The notes below the pieces were generated by a model that did no database searches, was not told where the DNA came from, and was given only the letters and a program-made list of their open reading frames with translations. The translations under genes were made by a program, and so were the position numbers. A stretch of 64,000 bases of DNA from Epiperipatus broadwayi (lineage: Eukaryota; Onychophora; Udeonychophora; Euonychophora; Peripatidae): the NCBI GenBank assembly GCA_028023455.1, contig JAQFVV010000050.1:1-64000 (forward strand). Direction: 5' to 3'. Every line of letters begins with the position of its first letter. Positions within the stretch are counted from its first letter, which is position 1. Shown in pieces: positions 1-12,563 of this stretch.

Positions 1-1611
1 CTCTGGAGATAGTGGCTGAGAGATTTTTGACTCTGTATAAGGAGAAGTCACAGGACATTGCTTCAAGTCACTGTTTTATACAATGGAGTCATTAGATAGA
101 TTTTTTAAAAAAAATCCTATTGTTACATTCCTACACATCTGACACTATCTTTAATGTGCCACATGGTATCTTACACACTTTACTATCTTTGCAATGTGAC
201 ACTAATTCTAATGCTATCATGTACTGAAGCAATTTTAATAGTCTATAGGTGTTATATAATACTGCTTATTAAATTGCTACCTAATGCTATCTTACCCATC
301 TAGTCATTATTCAAGCTTATTATAGATGGCAGCATTTGAGGAAAATAAAATTTGTTCCTGAAAAGTATTAGGTAAGATGGAATCAAGTGATGATTTTTGA
401 TTATATATATAAATTTTATTATTTAAAAATTTTCACTGTGAATGACAAATATTCCACTATTTTTATATTTTAATTTATTAATGTTTTCTCTATATTTTTC
501 CCATCAAATAGTTATTATTCAATTAACAGAAGAGAAGTTGCATATATGATGTATGATCAAATATTTTTATTATTATTAACAAGTCATTACAAAGAATCTT
601 TCTTTTTAAGAATCCAACATTTCTAATTTTATCAAAATATCGATAATTAACCAGTATAAAATTATAAAAGGTAAATCACATCTCTTTAATATAGCAAAAA
701 AAAAATCTATATAAAATAATCTAAATTATAACTAACAATAAGTTACATCTTGATTAACATGTATATTTATAGGAACACACATGTAATGCGTAATTATACC
801 CACCCATCCTCCGCCACTTTTTAATTCAAGATCTTTCTATTGAAAAAACTTCTATGATCACCTTTTTTAATAAATAAAGAGAAAATAAATTATTGGAAAA
901 CATATTATTTATGTAATATTAGAAAAAGTCAAATAGGAAAAAAATTAATAATTAAAACTTGTGAATACTTGGAATGTTTTTTTTTAAAAAAGTAAATGAA
1001 AGTTTTATATTATATATATGCAACTATATAACAAAGTTAAACTAATAAATCAATTAATTTACTAGTAACATAAATGTCCAATTCTGATATTATTCTAAAC
1101 CAGGGTTTGGGCAAACTTCCTAACATCAAGAGCCATTTTGTTTCATTATAACCACATAAAAGAACCACAATACTAGGTTCGTGAAAAATACAAATTACTG
1201 AAAGCCTATGGATATATTTGAACATTAACTTTAACATTAGAACATAATAGAACCTGTATACATCCTAATGATAAAATTTCCTAAAAAATAAACAAACAGA
1301 AACAAAGATATTACTTTGTCAGTTTGATTTATTAACAAATTTCTAATATATTTTTTTTTCCCCTCATGTGTCATATACAATAACGACTATTTTATAATAA
1401 GGCCGAATTCAAAAAATAATGTCGTTTAAGTGCCTTTTCCCTAGAGTCATCAAAATATTTATTTAAAAATTACAAAAAGAAATAAAAAAAATGTGTCTTT
1501 GTTTATCATGATAAAAAAAGCCATGAGATTGGGGTCAAAGATACACATGCTCATGAGATGCAGTTTGCTGACTCCTGCTCTAAACTAATCAGCCAACGAA
1601 TTCTCATAATT
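1..1611. other. AT-rich spacer, nothing assigned
   Basis: This stretch is very AT-rich with short homopolymer and (TA)n runs. I see no ORF with family resemblance, no tRNA-like boxes and no ribozyme core on either strand. Confidence 0.5.
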
Positions 1612-1772
1612 AAACAAGGCAAAACTCTCCATACATTAGTGCCACCCTGTGCCAACCAGAGTAATCAATGGCTGCCAGAAGGCTTGTGCATACAATTGCT
1701 ATCTAGTGCTTACTCATCCAATATCCCCAGACTAGTTTCTGGCTTTTGGCCTTTGTCAGTGAGGAAGACCAT
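1612..1772 (-). mobile_element. Hammerhead repeat family A, partial copy
   Basis: The copy starts with the family A end segment (aaggcaaaactctccat) and runs through the shared block on accaga, atcaatgg and ggcttgtgcat into the ribozyme region. The same block recurs at 2385, 13681, 16880, 44580 and 56390. It has no coding capacity. Read on the minus strand the ribozyme lies upstream, and the copy breaks off just beyond it at about 1772. Confidence 0.75.
1716..1772 (-). ncRNA. Family A hammerhead ribozyme, G8 mutated
   Basis: On the minus strand the core reads CTGACAA, then a stem II hairpin (GGC/GCC), then GAAA, ACTAGT and C, followed by TGGGGATATTGGAT. The order is that of a type I hammerhead with a two-nucleotide helix III loop. 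The invariant G8 is A here, as expected from CpG decay of CTGACGA. The upstream strand of helix I is also cut short. Cleavage activity is unlikely. Confidence 0.65.
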
Positions 1773-2495
1773 GATTTAGTCCATCCAATATAGTACAAAA
1801 CCTTTTACATATAAATTTCTAAACTAAAGAAAGACATTTTAAAGACTTTTTTTTTTTTTTACATATTCGCATGTTCAAATTTTTCATATATGCACCAACA
1901 TGCGTAAATATTATATATTACAGTTTTCACTTTATGATATCACATTTTATAAGCTGAACTTATTATATAAAGTTAACAATAACTTTTACTGCGCAAATAC
2001 ATTCAATCATTTATTACATTAAATTTTTTATTTGTTTAGTGTATGATTTTTCTACTTTATTCTCTATATCTTCTCTCTCTTGGTTTATTTGCATAACTTT
2101 ACAATTCTGCATTCCCCTAATGTCTAATCCATATAAGACTACCATTATAACATATGTTTATATATTGTAAATGTAGGTTAGTGGTATGTGATTACACATA
2201 AAAACAATGTCTAACTTAAAATTATTATTTTAAACACTTATAATGGATTAGTTAAATATATTAGGAAGTATAGTTTATACCCATTGGGTAAATTGATATG
2301 ACAAATTATTAATATTAAGGTTCAACAACTTTCAATATTGAACCACTAAACATCACATGATCATCTCTTATACTAGCAAATAATTGTTATTAAACAAGGC
2401 AAAACTCTCCATACAGTAGTGCCACCCTGTGCCAACCAGAGTAATCAATGAATGCAAGAAGGCTTGTACATAAAATCTCTATCTAGTGCCTACTC

Positions 2496-2549
2496 ATCCA
2501 ATATCACCAGACTAGTTTCTGGCTTTGGCTTTCATCAGTGAGAAGCCTC
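2496..2549 (-). ncRNA. Family A hammerhead ribozyme, core bases intact
   Basis: The minus strand reads CTGATGA, a short stem II, GAAA, ACTAGT, C, then TGGTGATATTGGAT. All catalytic core positions (C3 to A9, G12 to A15.1, U16.1, H17=C) are canonical, and cleavage would fall between 2510 and 2509. Stem II is weak (AGC against GCC) and helix I has a mismatch, so activity is uncertain. Confidence 0.7.
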
Positions 2550-2631
2550 ATCGTTTTCTAGTTAAGTAGAGATAAAAGGTGGCTGCTGGAGGGTTGCATT
2601 AGATCTTAAGATCAAGGTGCAGTGCTCTCAG

Positions 2632-2690
2632 ATCCAAGGCTCTTCACTGATGAAGGTCACAAGGCAGAAACTACTCTGGGGATATAGGAT
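2632..2690 (+). ncRNA. Family A hammerhead ribozyme, core intact, stems weakened
   Basis: Helix I starts with ATCCAAGGCTCTTCA, followed by CTGATGA at 2647-2653, a degraded stem II, GAAA at 2667-2670 and a CTC cleavage site at 2676/2677. Helix III has a C-C mismatch (ACTACT instead of ACTAGT), and stem II has lost one of its pairs. The core is recognisable but probably inactive. Confidence 0.65.
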
Positions 2691-2805
2691 GAGTAGGCAC
2701 TAGATAGGGATTTTATGCACAAGTCTTCTGGCATCCATTGATTACTCTGGTTGGCACAGGGTGGTACTACTGTATGGAGAGTTTTGCCTTGTTTATTAAC
2801 TTTCA

Positions 2806-4980
2806 ATATTATTGCTGTGCTAAAAGTTTAAGACTGTTAAAACTATACATGTATTTCAGTTTATTATAAATACATATGTTACGTGCATATATTCATGAAT
2901 GGAAAGTATATCTGGTACAAAGATTTAGTCGGTTAAACAAATCTTTAGGATAAGATTAAAATATAATAATTTATTATCATAAAGTAAAGCATGAAAGAAA
3001 GGTTTTATCTACATGTGAAATAATGTAAAGGGTTTGCAATTTAAAAGTTACACACACCCATATATATATATATTTAAGGGATCTAAATAATAACGGTTAA
3101 AGTTTCTTACATTTTAAAAAAAATAAATTTCACAGCATTTGGGAAATTTATAAAAAGATATTTAGATCAAAAAATGTGTGTTACCGAAAATTTATTTTTA
3201 CACTGAGTTAAAAGATTCTTTTGCTTTAATTTTGTAATCTGGATATATTCTTGACGTAATTGAAAGATTATAAATAGAGTTAACTTTTCTTAAATATCAC
3301 ATTTTTCTTGCTTTTCTGTTCAGTATTATGTCCACTGAATAAATTTTTGGATTGGGATATAAACCCACAAGTCATATCTTCCAGCACTATGTAATACTTG
3401 GGAAACCACCACCGAAGCATCGTCATGCCTCATAAGAGTAAACAACATTTCACCACATGAGAACTAACTGGATCTGATCAAACCTCTACCAGATAATAAT
3501 GTTTGTAGGTTAAAATGAAAACAATCAATTTGTTTAAAAATCGTCAACTCTAAATAATAGTGGCAATTATTGACCATCTTTAATTTATTTAACCTGCACA
3601 AATTACTTTTTCATTAAGTAACTGAAGATATGAACAGTTTCAAAAATTTTTCATGTTACCTCTGCTGTGTACATTATTTGCCTATGAGGGTATTCCATGA
3701 ACTGGACACTGGGAAGGAAATCATCTTTTTTTTTATCCAAAATATAAATTTATTATTGCTACTATTGTTACATGTTGATTAGTAGGGTGTTAGAATGGGG
3801 GGGGGGTTAATTCTTTGTTTCAATGGTTGTGTATCTGTATTGAAGATTATGAGTGTGTTTTGTTGCTTGTTGTGTTGACATTTTCCTAGAGGATCTTATG
3901 TGATGAGTTGAATTTGATGCTTTAGGTCCTAGGCAGTTGTGGTATGTGTCTTCATACCGGGCTTTTGAAGTGAGGAGTTAATCTGTTTTCTTCATCAATA
4001 ATGTATAAAAAAGAATCATTTATTTTGCATTATCATTGTATTTAGAGTTTGTAATTTAAAAAAAAAAACAAACAAACAAATATTTGTTACCTCTCAGAAA
4101 TTTATCAATGAAATTAGTATTAACCATACAATGCTCCTACATTTGAGAAATCAGGGAAAATTAATTTCTGTATAGGGCCCTCTATTGAGAGATTTTGCTA
4201 ACTTTTTATTTTCGAGTGTTACAAGTCATATATATATATTTATAATATTTTAATTTCAATTTTTTTAAAGATATCATCATAATAAAAAAAGCATGAAATC
4301 CAAACCCTGCTGAACTTAACAATGATGGCATTCAATGATTTCTTGGAAGTCTCGAACTTTATGATATTAGTTTTATATTATATAAAATTCCTATTTTCTT
4401 TGTTCTCTCATTGGTGCATATCATGTGTCAAATTCACGACAAGACATATTTTTCAATGTAAAAAAAAAATATTGTATCAGTACCCATGCTTTTAACTACA
4501 GTGACATAGTATATTGAACTGGGTCCCCCTGAATAAGTTACCATATTAACCAGGTTTAAATACCTTTTAACATATAAACTTTTATCATAATTTTTGGAAT
4601 CTAAACTTTAATAACTTTAACATTTACTTTAATACTATGGGAACAGGACTGACCCTTCAAACAGAGGGAAGAATACCATTGATAGTATAACCATCAATGA
4701 TACTCATGGTGAGATCGAGCTATACAAAGCATAACATGATCACATTTCCTGACTGTGGCCCACCTTGACTTCTGGAATCAACCCCTGCCTTCCAAAGCAT
4801 TTTATTAGTTTTGAGGATCAAAACTGAAGCACCAACCATATTATATAGCTGGCATGCTAAGAATGACAGGCAAACAATCCAGTGCTTGAAATATCCTAGA
4901 CTAGCTCATACTCTGTACTAGGGTTCAGCACATTTACTTAACATATATGAACATTTATCACTTTAAATAAATGATAACAC
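2806..4980. other. AT-rich spacer, nothing assigned
   Basis: No coding or repeat family is recognised here. The slightly less AT-rich patches at 3350-3490 and 4640-4930 have no readable frame longer than chance and no tRNA-like boxes. Confidence 0.4.
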
Positions 4981-4985
4981 AGTGA

Positions 4986-4987
<2 letters not shown>

Positions 4988-5046
<59 letters not shown>
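4988..5046. repeat. (GA)n microsatellite
   Basis: An uninterrupted run of GA dinucleotides, about 29 copies, follows the sequence gtgacac. Confidence 0.95.
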
Positions 5047-5049
<3 letters not shown>

Positions 5050-5355
5050 TAAACCAATAATATTTAAGGAAACATTAATATTTATTCAAGCACATACATT
5101 TGTAATATAACATAATAATATTGAAATTTACATATAAAAACCATATAAGTAATTACTCACGCTAAATTTCATCATAGTCCTTTGTTAAAGTTCATTTCAT
5201 TTGAAAATAAAGTGTCTATAAACAATATTATGGAAAAATATATTACCCATGTTTTGTGATATTAGATGACACAGTTCATTTGTTTTTGGTTTGCATTAGT
5301 GTTACTTTCCAACCGGTTGGCTTTTTGGTCTCTGTCAATGATTTCAGGGCTTGTT

Positions 5356-5440
5356 TTCCATCCATCCCTCTCTCTCTCTGCCCGCATGCCTGTCTGCCCA
5401 CCCAACCACCCACCCACCCACCTATTTACCTACCTACTGC
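5356..5440. repeat. Pyrimidine-rich simple repeat (CT)n, (CCAC)n and (CCTA)n
   Basis: A strongly strand-biased run: ccatccatccctctctct, then repeated cccacc, then ctacctac. It gives short open frames on the plus strand that are composition artefacts. Confidence 0.8.
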
Positions 5441-5819
5441 TCTTAAATTAGGGATGGTATCTGGATAAAAATTAGAAATTTCTCAGACAGCTGATTAATG
5501 GAAAATTTAACAAGTCATTCAAATATTGACAAAGAAATTATGAATCTAAAGTTATAAGTAAAGAATATAAACTAATACATTTTTCATTATCTAGTTGTTA
5601 ACTAGCCTGGTGTGCAATGTCTTCATTCTTATTGAATTCAGGATTTGGAGAGGTCTTTTTTTCATAGTCGAACATCTGTAAATTATGCAACACATACGGT
5701 TTTCACATTTATTTTGATCATACTTTTTTCATTCATATACACAGGAGTACCCAAATATAATAGGAATTTTATAATAAAAAATTGTTTATTTATCTTTGTG
5801 TTACAAATCTAATCTTTTT

Positions 5820-6420
5820 AAAATGACTATACACTTGATCCAATCACAAGCCCAAATATGTTTTTCATTTTTCAAAGTAGTCCAAAAATACTTTCAAAGT
5901 GATGCCTTTTAATGTCTGCAACATTTTTTTTCACCACTTCTAAGTCTGCAAAAAAAGGAGACATTTTTTTCATTCAAGAGATTTAAAAAAAATCCAAATG
6001 AAGTGAGATTGAGCAAATATGGATGATAGATAAGCTGGGTTGTGCTGAATTTAATTTAAAAGTATTTCACATTCAAGGCTTTAAGAGATGACACTTTGTG
6101 GCGGTGGAGTCTTCCCTCTTTTCTTTGTCACAAAGCAAGATGTTTATATTATTTCCATCACATAAATGTTTTAGAACATTAAGATATAAATACCTGACCA
6201 TTATGAACTAAATTTAAGACAAAAATGCCATTTGCACACACAAAAAAATCAGCATTGTTTTGCCTTTGGACTTCGCTTGTGATGCATTTTAGGGATGTGG
6301 TAAATTTAACATTTCAATTAAACCATCAGCTTTCTTGTAATCTGTTTCAAGCATTACAATTTTTTCCTTGTTGTTTTCTGTAAATAAAAACAGAATTTCA
6401 TATTGTCGGACTTTTCAGTC
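5820..6420 (-). pseudogene. Mariner-like transposase fossil
   Basis: Read on the minus strand, short stretches in changing frames resemble the C-terminal half of mariner transposases. About 6280-6240 gives KGKTMLIFF, and about 6110-6040 gives a segment like the one after the HHDNAPAH region. About 5960-5860 gives FFADLEVVKKNVADIKRHHF, which matches the family's 'kGkrFadveevk...alk' segment in order and spacing. Mariner transposases are about 340 residues, and this is perhaps the last 60 percent with many frameshifts and stops. No terminal inverted repeats were identified. The assignment rests on remembered family patterns, so it is moderate. Confidence 0.5.
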
Positions 6421-7370
6421 ATTATAAAAAAATTAATAAAAATGCAAAATACACTTTCCCAAATAATGTGTTATGTGGTCCCACGATTTCACACAGTGAT
6501 GTTATTTTACAGATTGATAAAGAAAGGTTCTTGCAAGATGTATGTAACAGCAGAAGTATATACTACAACAGATGTGCAAACCAGAGAACAATTTTGGTTA
6601 TTTTTGGCTCCCTCCTTGTATATTTGCATAGTAGTTTAAAATTATAACAATAGTAAAAATAAACTGTAATAATATAATGTAACGTTTTTTGTTTTGCTAG
6701 GCCTTTACACGCTAATATAAACTGCACATGAGTTGATCAAGCTATGTCAAAAAAAAAGAAAGTTGTATTTCTATTCTAAAAACACAGCTATTTTTCCTGA
6801 TCAACTTCAGCCTATTAATTGTTACGAATTGTGCTATTGACAAAATCAACTTTTAATTTTATTTACTATGGGTGCCAGAATTCCTAAGAATCCGCTGAAA
6901 TATGTTGCCAGCACCTCTCGCAAGTTGTAAAACAAAAAAAAATAAAAAGATTTTTATTATATTTTTTTTTTAAGGGGCGGTAATTCTACCGTAATGAGAA
7001 TTAATGATTTTTTACGATTATTAGTCCTGGGCGTATTGAAACATATTGGCAAAGGTAACTTACGTTTAAATCTTATTACACTAAAAATAAATTTAATAAT
7101 AAAAAATAATAACTATTATTAATAACGCACAAATGAGAATTGATATTAGAAATATTTTTAATTTTGACAAACTAAAATACTTCATGTTAAGTAGCTAATT
7201 AATACCTTGGAGAGAACACATTTAATTCAGGTGGGAAATATCCAGAAAATATAAATATCAGTTAAAATAAACAAAAAGTTCTTGGTTAAATAAGAGTCTC
7301 TCATATAGAAAAATTAAAGTCACTATCGGGATTCTTTTATACGTATATTTTTACGAGTAGTTTTAAATAG
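6421..7370. other. AT-rich spacer
   Basis: No element is recognised. A 20-codon open segment near 6870-6930 (starting MGARIPKN and ending at a TAA) is too short to support a gene. Confidence 0.35.
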
Positions 7371-7770
7371 TTAACTTTGTCACAATCAGGATAATTATTC
7401 TTACCGGTAAGTTTCATGAATTCAGTAATAGATAACTATGCATAGTTTTTTGGTTATAATGAGCTCGGCCTTTTGGTTATTGCTTGATCTTGTGGTCCAT
7501 TTCCCCAGTCGGTCATGAAGGCTTTTCCTGGTGTACATCATTAGGTCCGATGTCTTCAGAAGCTCCGGTTCACTGCGACATGCCGAATTCCTTCAGCGAA
7601 GAGTGATCTTGGATATATTAATGTTATCCAAGACCAACTAGAGAAACAAAACGAACAAGATGTTCCTTCAACCGGATCCCTCCTTTTTATATCCAGTTTT
7701 CAGGACTTCTGCGCATGCTAGTACCATGCCTTTTTAATCTTATCCAGTCTTTATAAATTTTATGTAATAA
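7371..7770. other. GC-richer unassigned block
   Basis: This segment stands out from its AT-rich surroundings, with motifs such as gagctcggcc, aagctccggttcactgcg and accggatccc. No frame is open for a useful length and no tRNA-like boxes are seen. It could be an old repeat, an untranslated exon or a regulatory region, and the sequence does not decide. Confidence 0.3.
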
Positions 7771-9267
7771 AGTCTTTATTTTCTTCAAGTTTTCGGCCAT
7801 CTTTAATTAATTTGAGTATTTCTACTTTCAGCTTATCTTTTTTTACTTGCTTTTGGAATTCTTTTGTTCTCTCCAATTACTGTTATTACTAATCACATAA
7901 AAAAAAATAAGAATAATTCAACCCTCATTGTACGTTTTTTTTTTTTTTTAAAAATTACTCAACAAAATTTTAAATCCACTTTTATCTTTTAGTTTTTTTT
8001 TTTACCCAATGCCAATATATTTGTAACATATATAAATAAACATTACAATAAAAATTGTAAAAAAGTATACAGAGGAGCCATAATATACACTAGGCATTTT
8101 TCCAAGCTCCCCTTACATACATTCTACACAACACATAATAGCCAATGTTTCATTGATAGACTTTGATTAGAATAAAATATGTATTGTTTATTGAATAGCA
8201 AGTGTACATTACTTTTCAACAAGTACATATATATGACATAGATACTTTTTTAGTTGTATAATACCAATATATAAATTTTAAAATATAGTATAAACAAAAT
8301 TTTGAAAAAATAATAATAGTAGTTATAATAAATTGACAAGAAACTTTTTAATATATTTTTCAATCACTGAAAAAGTAAAGATACGAAAAAAACAACTTTA
8401 GTGTACATTATTTTTACTTTTTAAATAAAACATAGTTAAATGTCTGATGTTCATCACAATTAAATGCACTCTGGATGATATTGTTTTTTCTTTTCTCAAA
8501 ACTTTCTTCTCTTGTAGAAACATTATAAACTGATGTTGATATCAAGAAACTATTATTTCTTTAATTGTTTTGATGTTTTTAAGTCAGTATTAATTTATGT
8601 TTTAAAATGTTGTAAAACTTTAGCATTATCCTTAGAAAATTTCATAATGCAAAGTGTTGCACATCAAATTCAGAAAGCATAAAATGCATGCACTTTCAAT
8701 CTAAACCAAAATTTTTTTATTAATGAATATAATTATTTATGGTGCTCTGAGACAGAAAAATGGCCACTGGCATAATTTAAAATTTAATTACAAATTTGAT
8801 TTGATTTTCTTTTTTTAAATGCAATGATGTACGATACTCAGAAATGGAAAATCATTGCTTGATTTGTAAATTTTAATGTTTCTTTTTGTTTACATTTTTT
8901 TAAAAAGCATTTAATTAAAGTTATGTACTTTGATACAACATAATTTGTGATGTCATTGCATTCGATTATTTTGCAATTGTAATCATTATCATAATTTAAT
9001 GTGGACAAAAGACAGATGTCATGTGATTTTCCAGAAAATATTTATATCAATGTTAGCAGATTGACTTTTTATTATAAAATTTTTTTAATTGATTTATAAG
9101 AATTACATTTTTAATTTTTTGCATTCTATGTTGTCTTTCTTCATGTAATATATTTGTGTGACCTGAAGCATTACAATGTATTTCTTGACAAAAAAAAATG
9201 GAAGTAGTACTAGACTGATTATTTGTAAAATCCATTAAATTTTTTTTCTAAAAAAACATCTTAATGT
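7771..9267. other. AT-rich spacer, nothing assigned
   Basis: Homopolymer-rich sequence with no recognised gene or repeat. Confidence 0.4.
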
Positions 9268-9360
9268 TAAGCATTGGTGGCCTAGTGATTAGCATTGCTG
9301 CCTTCCAAGCAACTGGCCTGGGTTCACTTCCTGGTCAATGCATTTGACATATGAAAAAAA
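9268..9360 (+). mobile_element. tRNA-derived SINE
   Basis: An A-box-like sequence (tggcctagtgat) is followed about 35 bases later by a B-box-like sequence (gggttcacttcc), then a short body and an A-rich tail (gaaaaaaaagaa). These are the internal RNA polymerase III promoter boxes of a tRNA-like head. A second, more diverged copy of similar design lies at 19093. tRNA-derived SINEs are mobilised by LINE machinery, and RTE elements are present in the window. Confidence 0.75.
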
Positions 9361-10955
9361 AGAACATCTTAATTCATCCATATATGATGTTTTTGCATTC
9401 ATATATATAATTGATAAATAATATTACTTATGTGTTTTTTTAGGAAATGATTTTAAGCATTATTATGAGGCAACCCGCATCGAAAGCACTAAGCATTTAA
9501 TATTTTTGAACTCTTTATAGCTTCTCTTTCAAGCATTTTCACATGCTTTTAATTTTATTTACATTAGGTGGAATGTAAAATAAAATATATTTCCCAACAA
9601 ATATTTTTTAAAATAAATTTAAATTTAGAAAAGTTATTTTTGCTTTTGTTGTTTTTACAAGACATATTATTACATTGATAGAATTTGTCTTCTATTATAT
9701 TCTATATTAACATGTTCTCAAGAAAGGAGTTCGTTAGTTTCAATTTGTCATTTTTCTAACCTAAGAGCTTTTCATTACAGTATGGAGAAGATTGGTGTAT
9801 CAAGATATTCTTTAGGAAAAGCAATAACATCAGTTATTCTACAACTTTATTAAAATTTCTACAAATGATCATTCTAATATTACTTCAGTTTTTTTGGTCC
9901 AATCTTCTAATTTAAAATTTCCCTTCAATTCAGATCACACCAAAATATTATGTGAAGAATGTCATCATAGGAAAAATGAAACAGAGAGGCAATTCTCATA
10001 AATTAAGTTAAAGATTCAATAATAAATAGACAATCTTCTAATATTCATATACATTTCCTGGAAAAAATCACATGAAGTCTGTTTCCAGTCCATATAAGCT
10101 CGCTTCATAATAAGTACAATTTAAGAAATCAAAAGTACCTCTTTATAATTTCATTATTATTACCGTTTATTTTCTACCGTTGTATAATTCAAAACTATTA
10201 AATATTTGTTTTACATATATATCTAAACACAAAATTAGCATAACTTAATATGTGCATATAATTAAATAGAGAAGACCACTATTACTCAGGCTATAAATAA
10301 ATAACACTCTGTTAGCAAAGGATCAACAATAATTACCTACTAGTTTAATGATTATTAATGCCCAGTTTTCATTTAGCAGATATACTGAGCTTACTCTGAA
10401 TTTCCATCAATGAAAAGCTTAATGAATAGGAAGATCATTATATTCTTGAGTTTTTGGTACAAGAGTATTATTTATTCATAGCCAGAAGAAGACTGGTTTA
10501 ATCAAATTTAATTACACACATGCACATATAATGAAAATGGAATGTGTGAAAGATAATTCACATATGATATTTTGTTCTATTTTAATAAATAGATGGATTG
10601 TTTAGAAACAAGGTAAGCCATCTTAAGGAATCAGAATTACCCTCTAACAATCTCAATAAGAATTAAATGCACTCAAACAACTTTATATAGCAAGTGTATT
10701 TTATGTTCCATTTTCTTATTATTTCGATATTTTATATTTGAAGTTAATGCTTTATTTAAAAATTCAATCATACTACTTATAAACGATGCATGAAAGGTTA
10801 TGCAATATACATTTACACAAGGGTTTTTTTTTATATGTCTTAAAACATTGTATGGTTTTAATAAGTTATACTTAATTTTTATAAAAAAACATAGGTGTCG
10901 CTATGTATGCAAATGACTGTGTTCAGATATCTATGGCTAAAAGGCAAATTAATAT
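9361..10955. other. AT-rich spacer, nothing assigned
   Basis: No gene or repeat family recognised. Confidence 0.4.
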
Positions 10956-10959
10956 GGAT

Positions 10960-11215
10960 TGAAAACATTATTGTATTTTCAGTTTGGGCTCATAGGTAGG
11001 AGGCAATTGCTGAAGGAAAATATTAGATCAAAAATTCTAGATGCATTGTTCTCAGATCCAAGATTCCTAATTGATGACAGCCTTAAGCTAGAAACTAGTC
11101 TGGGGATTTTGGAAAAGCAGGAACTAGATGGGGATTTAAATGCACAGACATTCTGGCATCTTTTGATTACTGCAGCTTGTACTAGGTGGCACTATTGGAT
11201 GGAGAGAAAAGGTGG
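10960..11215 (+). mobile_element. Hammerhead repeat family A copy, plus strand
   Basis: The copy runs from gaaaacattattg through ctcagatccaag, the ribozyme region, actagatggggattt, tctggcatc and gattactgcagcttg to tattggatggagag. This is the same order as the minus-strand copy at 13681-13930. It is immediately followed by a decayed LINE fragment in the same orientation. Confidence 0.7.
11056..11113 (+). ncRNA. Family A hammerhead ribozyme, C3 mutated
   Basis: The core reads TTGATGA at 11071-11077, where canonical C3 is T, then a stem II hairpin, GAAACTAGTC ending at 11100, and TGGGGATTTTGGA. Helices I and III and the GTC site are kept, but a C3 change abolishes hammerhead activity in known examples. 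Confidence 0.65.
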
Positions 11216-11790
11216 GATGATTATGTTAGGAGAATTGTTGAGTGTTATAGTGGCAAGAAATGCAATAGAAGAATAGATGCATTAATAAAAATAGGAAGTT
11301 GGAGAGATGGGGAACTAGTATGGAAAGTAAAAAGAGTTTAAATATATGTAGAAGTAAACAGAATATTGGCTGCGAGCTAATTTATGATAATAGCAAGGAA
11401 AGTAGTTTACTGCTTAAGGCTCAAACAGGATCCTTAGCAACAAGAGAATAGACACATAAATGAAAAAAATATGGATGATTTAGTTTGCAAGTTGTGTAAT
11501 GAAGGCATATAAAATATTAGGCATTTGTTAATTGAATGTAAATGTCTGAAAGCAGAAAGAGTACAAATAATGAAGTTGTGGGAGAATAAATATAAACAGT
11601 GATTTTACAGAAAGTGGGTTCATGATTTTTATGCTGGGTTTGAGAAAAGATAAAGGAGATTTAGATATAAAGGCCATGGAGTTAACAAAGATTATATTGT
11701 GGAAATGGGATGGAGCAGGATAGAGGAGAAAATGGGAAAAACTTAGGGTGGGGATTGGAAAGGGAAAACACATTGAATAGGTCAAAAATT
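11216..11790 (+). pseudogene. Decayed LINE fragment with C-terminal zinc-knuckle-like motif
   Basis: About 11400-11600 in broken plus frames reads KAQTGSLATRE, then DDLVCKLCNEG, NIRHLLIECKCLKAERV. The C-x2-C...H-x4-C pattern is typical of the C-terminal region of several non-LTR reverse transcriptases. In-frame stops and frameshifts interrupt it and no RT core motifs are visible. It differs from the RTE copies elsewhere in the window, so it is probably another LINE clade. Confidence 0.45.
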
Positions 11791-11939
11791 AATATTAGGC
11801 AAAAATACCTTTTTTGTATATGATAATTATTATATATATTGAAGCTATTATATAAAGATATTTTATATTATATATCATAAATTAATGTAGTTAGAAGTTA
11901 ATAACAACAAATACTTTTGAGTCAGATGATTACTACAGC

Positions 11940-12031
11940 TGGAAATATAATGGATGACATCTGCTAATTGCTCTAACAAGCTTTATTGATAAATGCAAGC
12001 TTAAAAATTGAGTCATGTGATATATGATTTT
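11940..12031 (+). mobile_element. Family C terminal fragment
   Basis: The run tgctctaacaagctttatt, gataaatgc, then ttgagtcatgtgatatatga matches the 3' part of family C copies at 47110-47195 and 61310-61410. The ribozyme region is absent. An RTE fragment follows directly. Confidence 0.55.
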
Positions 12032-12563
12032 GATAATGATGACATTAATCATAGAATTAAACTTGGTTGGGGTGTTTTTGGTAAAAATAATATAATATTA
12101 AAAGGAAACATGCTTATGTGTTTGAAAAGGAATATTTTTAAGAACTGTGTTTTACCAATTTATATCTAAGGATCTGAAATTTGGTCATTTAACAGCAGAG
12201 AACACAGAAACTTCATATCAATCTAAAGAAGTATGGAGGGATGCATATTATGAGTAACAAAAGATAATTGAAAATGAAATATATGGGTGAGAGAACAAAC
12301 ATGTATTACTGGCATTATTGAAAGAATTGAGAGGCTGATGTAAAGTTGGGCTGGACATATTGTTGGACAGTTGAAATGTTAAACGGATTCCAAGAGATAA
12401 AAAAACACCTAGAAAGAGACCACATGTGAGATAGATGGATGAAATAAGGAAGTGTGCTGGGGTGTTGTGGAGAAGAAAGCTTAGAGATCAGATAAGATGG
12501 ATTAAACTTGAAGAGACCTTCGTCCTGCAGTGGATTACTAGTGGTTGAAAATAATGATGATAT
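12032..12563 (+). pseudogene. RTE-clade LINE, 3' end, heavily decayed
   Basis: The sequence aligns by eye with the last third of the RTE reverse transcriptase ORFs at 33616-35367 and 52435-55245. It starts at the segment for DINHRIKLGWG and continues through KGNMLMCLKR, a degraded SETWTLN segment and the terminal tggatgaaataagga stretch. It ends at the common 3' end (gtggattact, then atgatgat). Several stops and frameshifts are present. It is a typical 5'-truncated LINE insertion. Confidence 0.7.

Larger units (their letters stand above)
2385..2805. mobile_element. Family A inverted (head-to-head) pair
   Basis: Two family A copies face each other. 2385-2560 is in minus orientation and 2563-2805 is in plus orientation, so the outer ends both carry the aggcaaaactctcc end sequence and the ribozymes meet in the middle. 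The plus copy extends further upstream (ggtggctgctggagggtt to gatccaaggc), matching the region beyond the ribozyme at 13838-13890. A transcript across the pair would fold into a long imperfect hairpin. Confidence 0.75.

Noticed and set aside
6868-6932. 20-codon frame starting MGARIPKN with a tidy stop
   Set aside because: Too short, no convincing splice acceptor upstream, no family resemblance.
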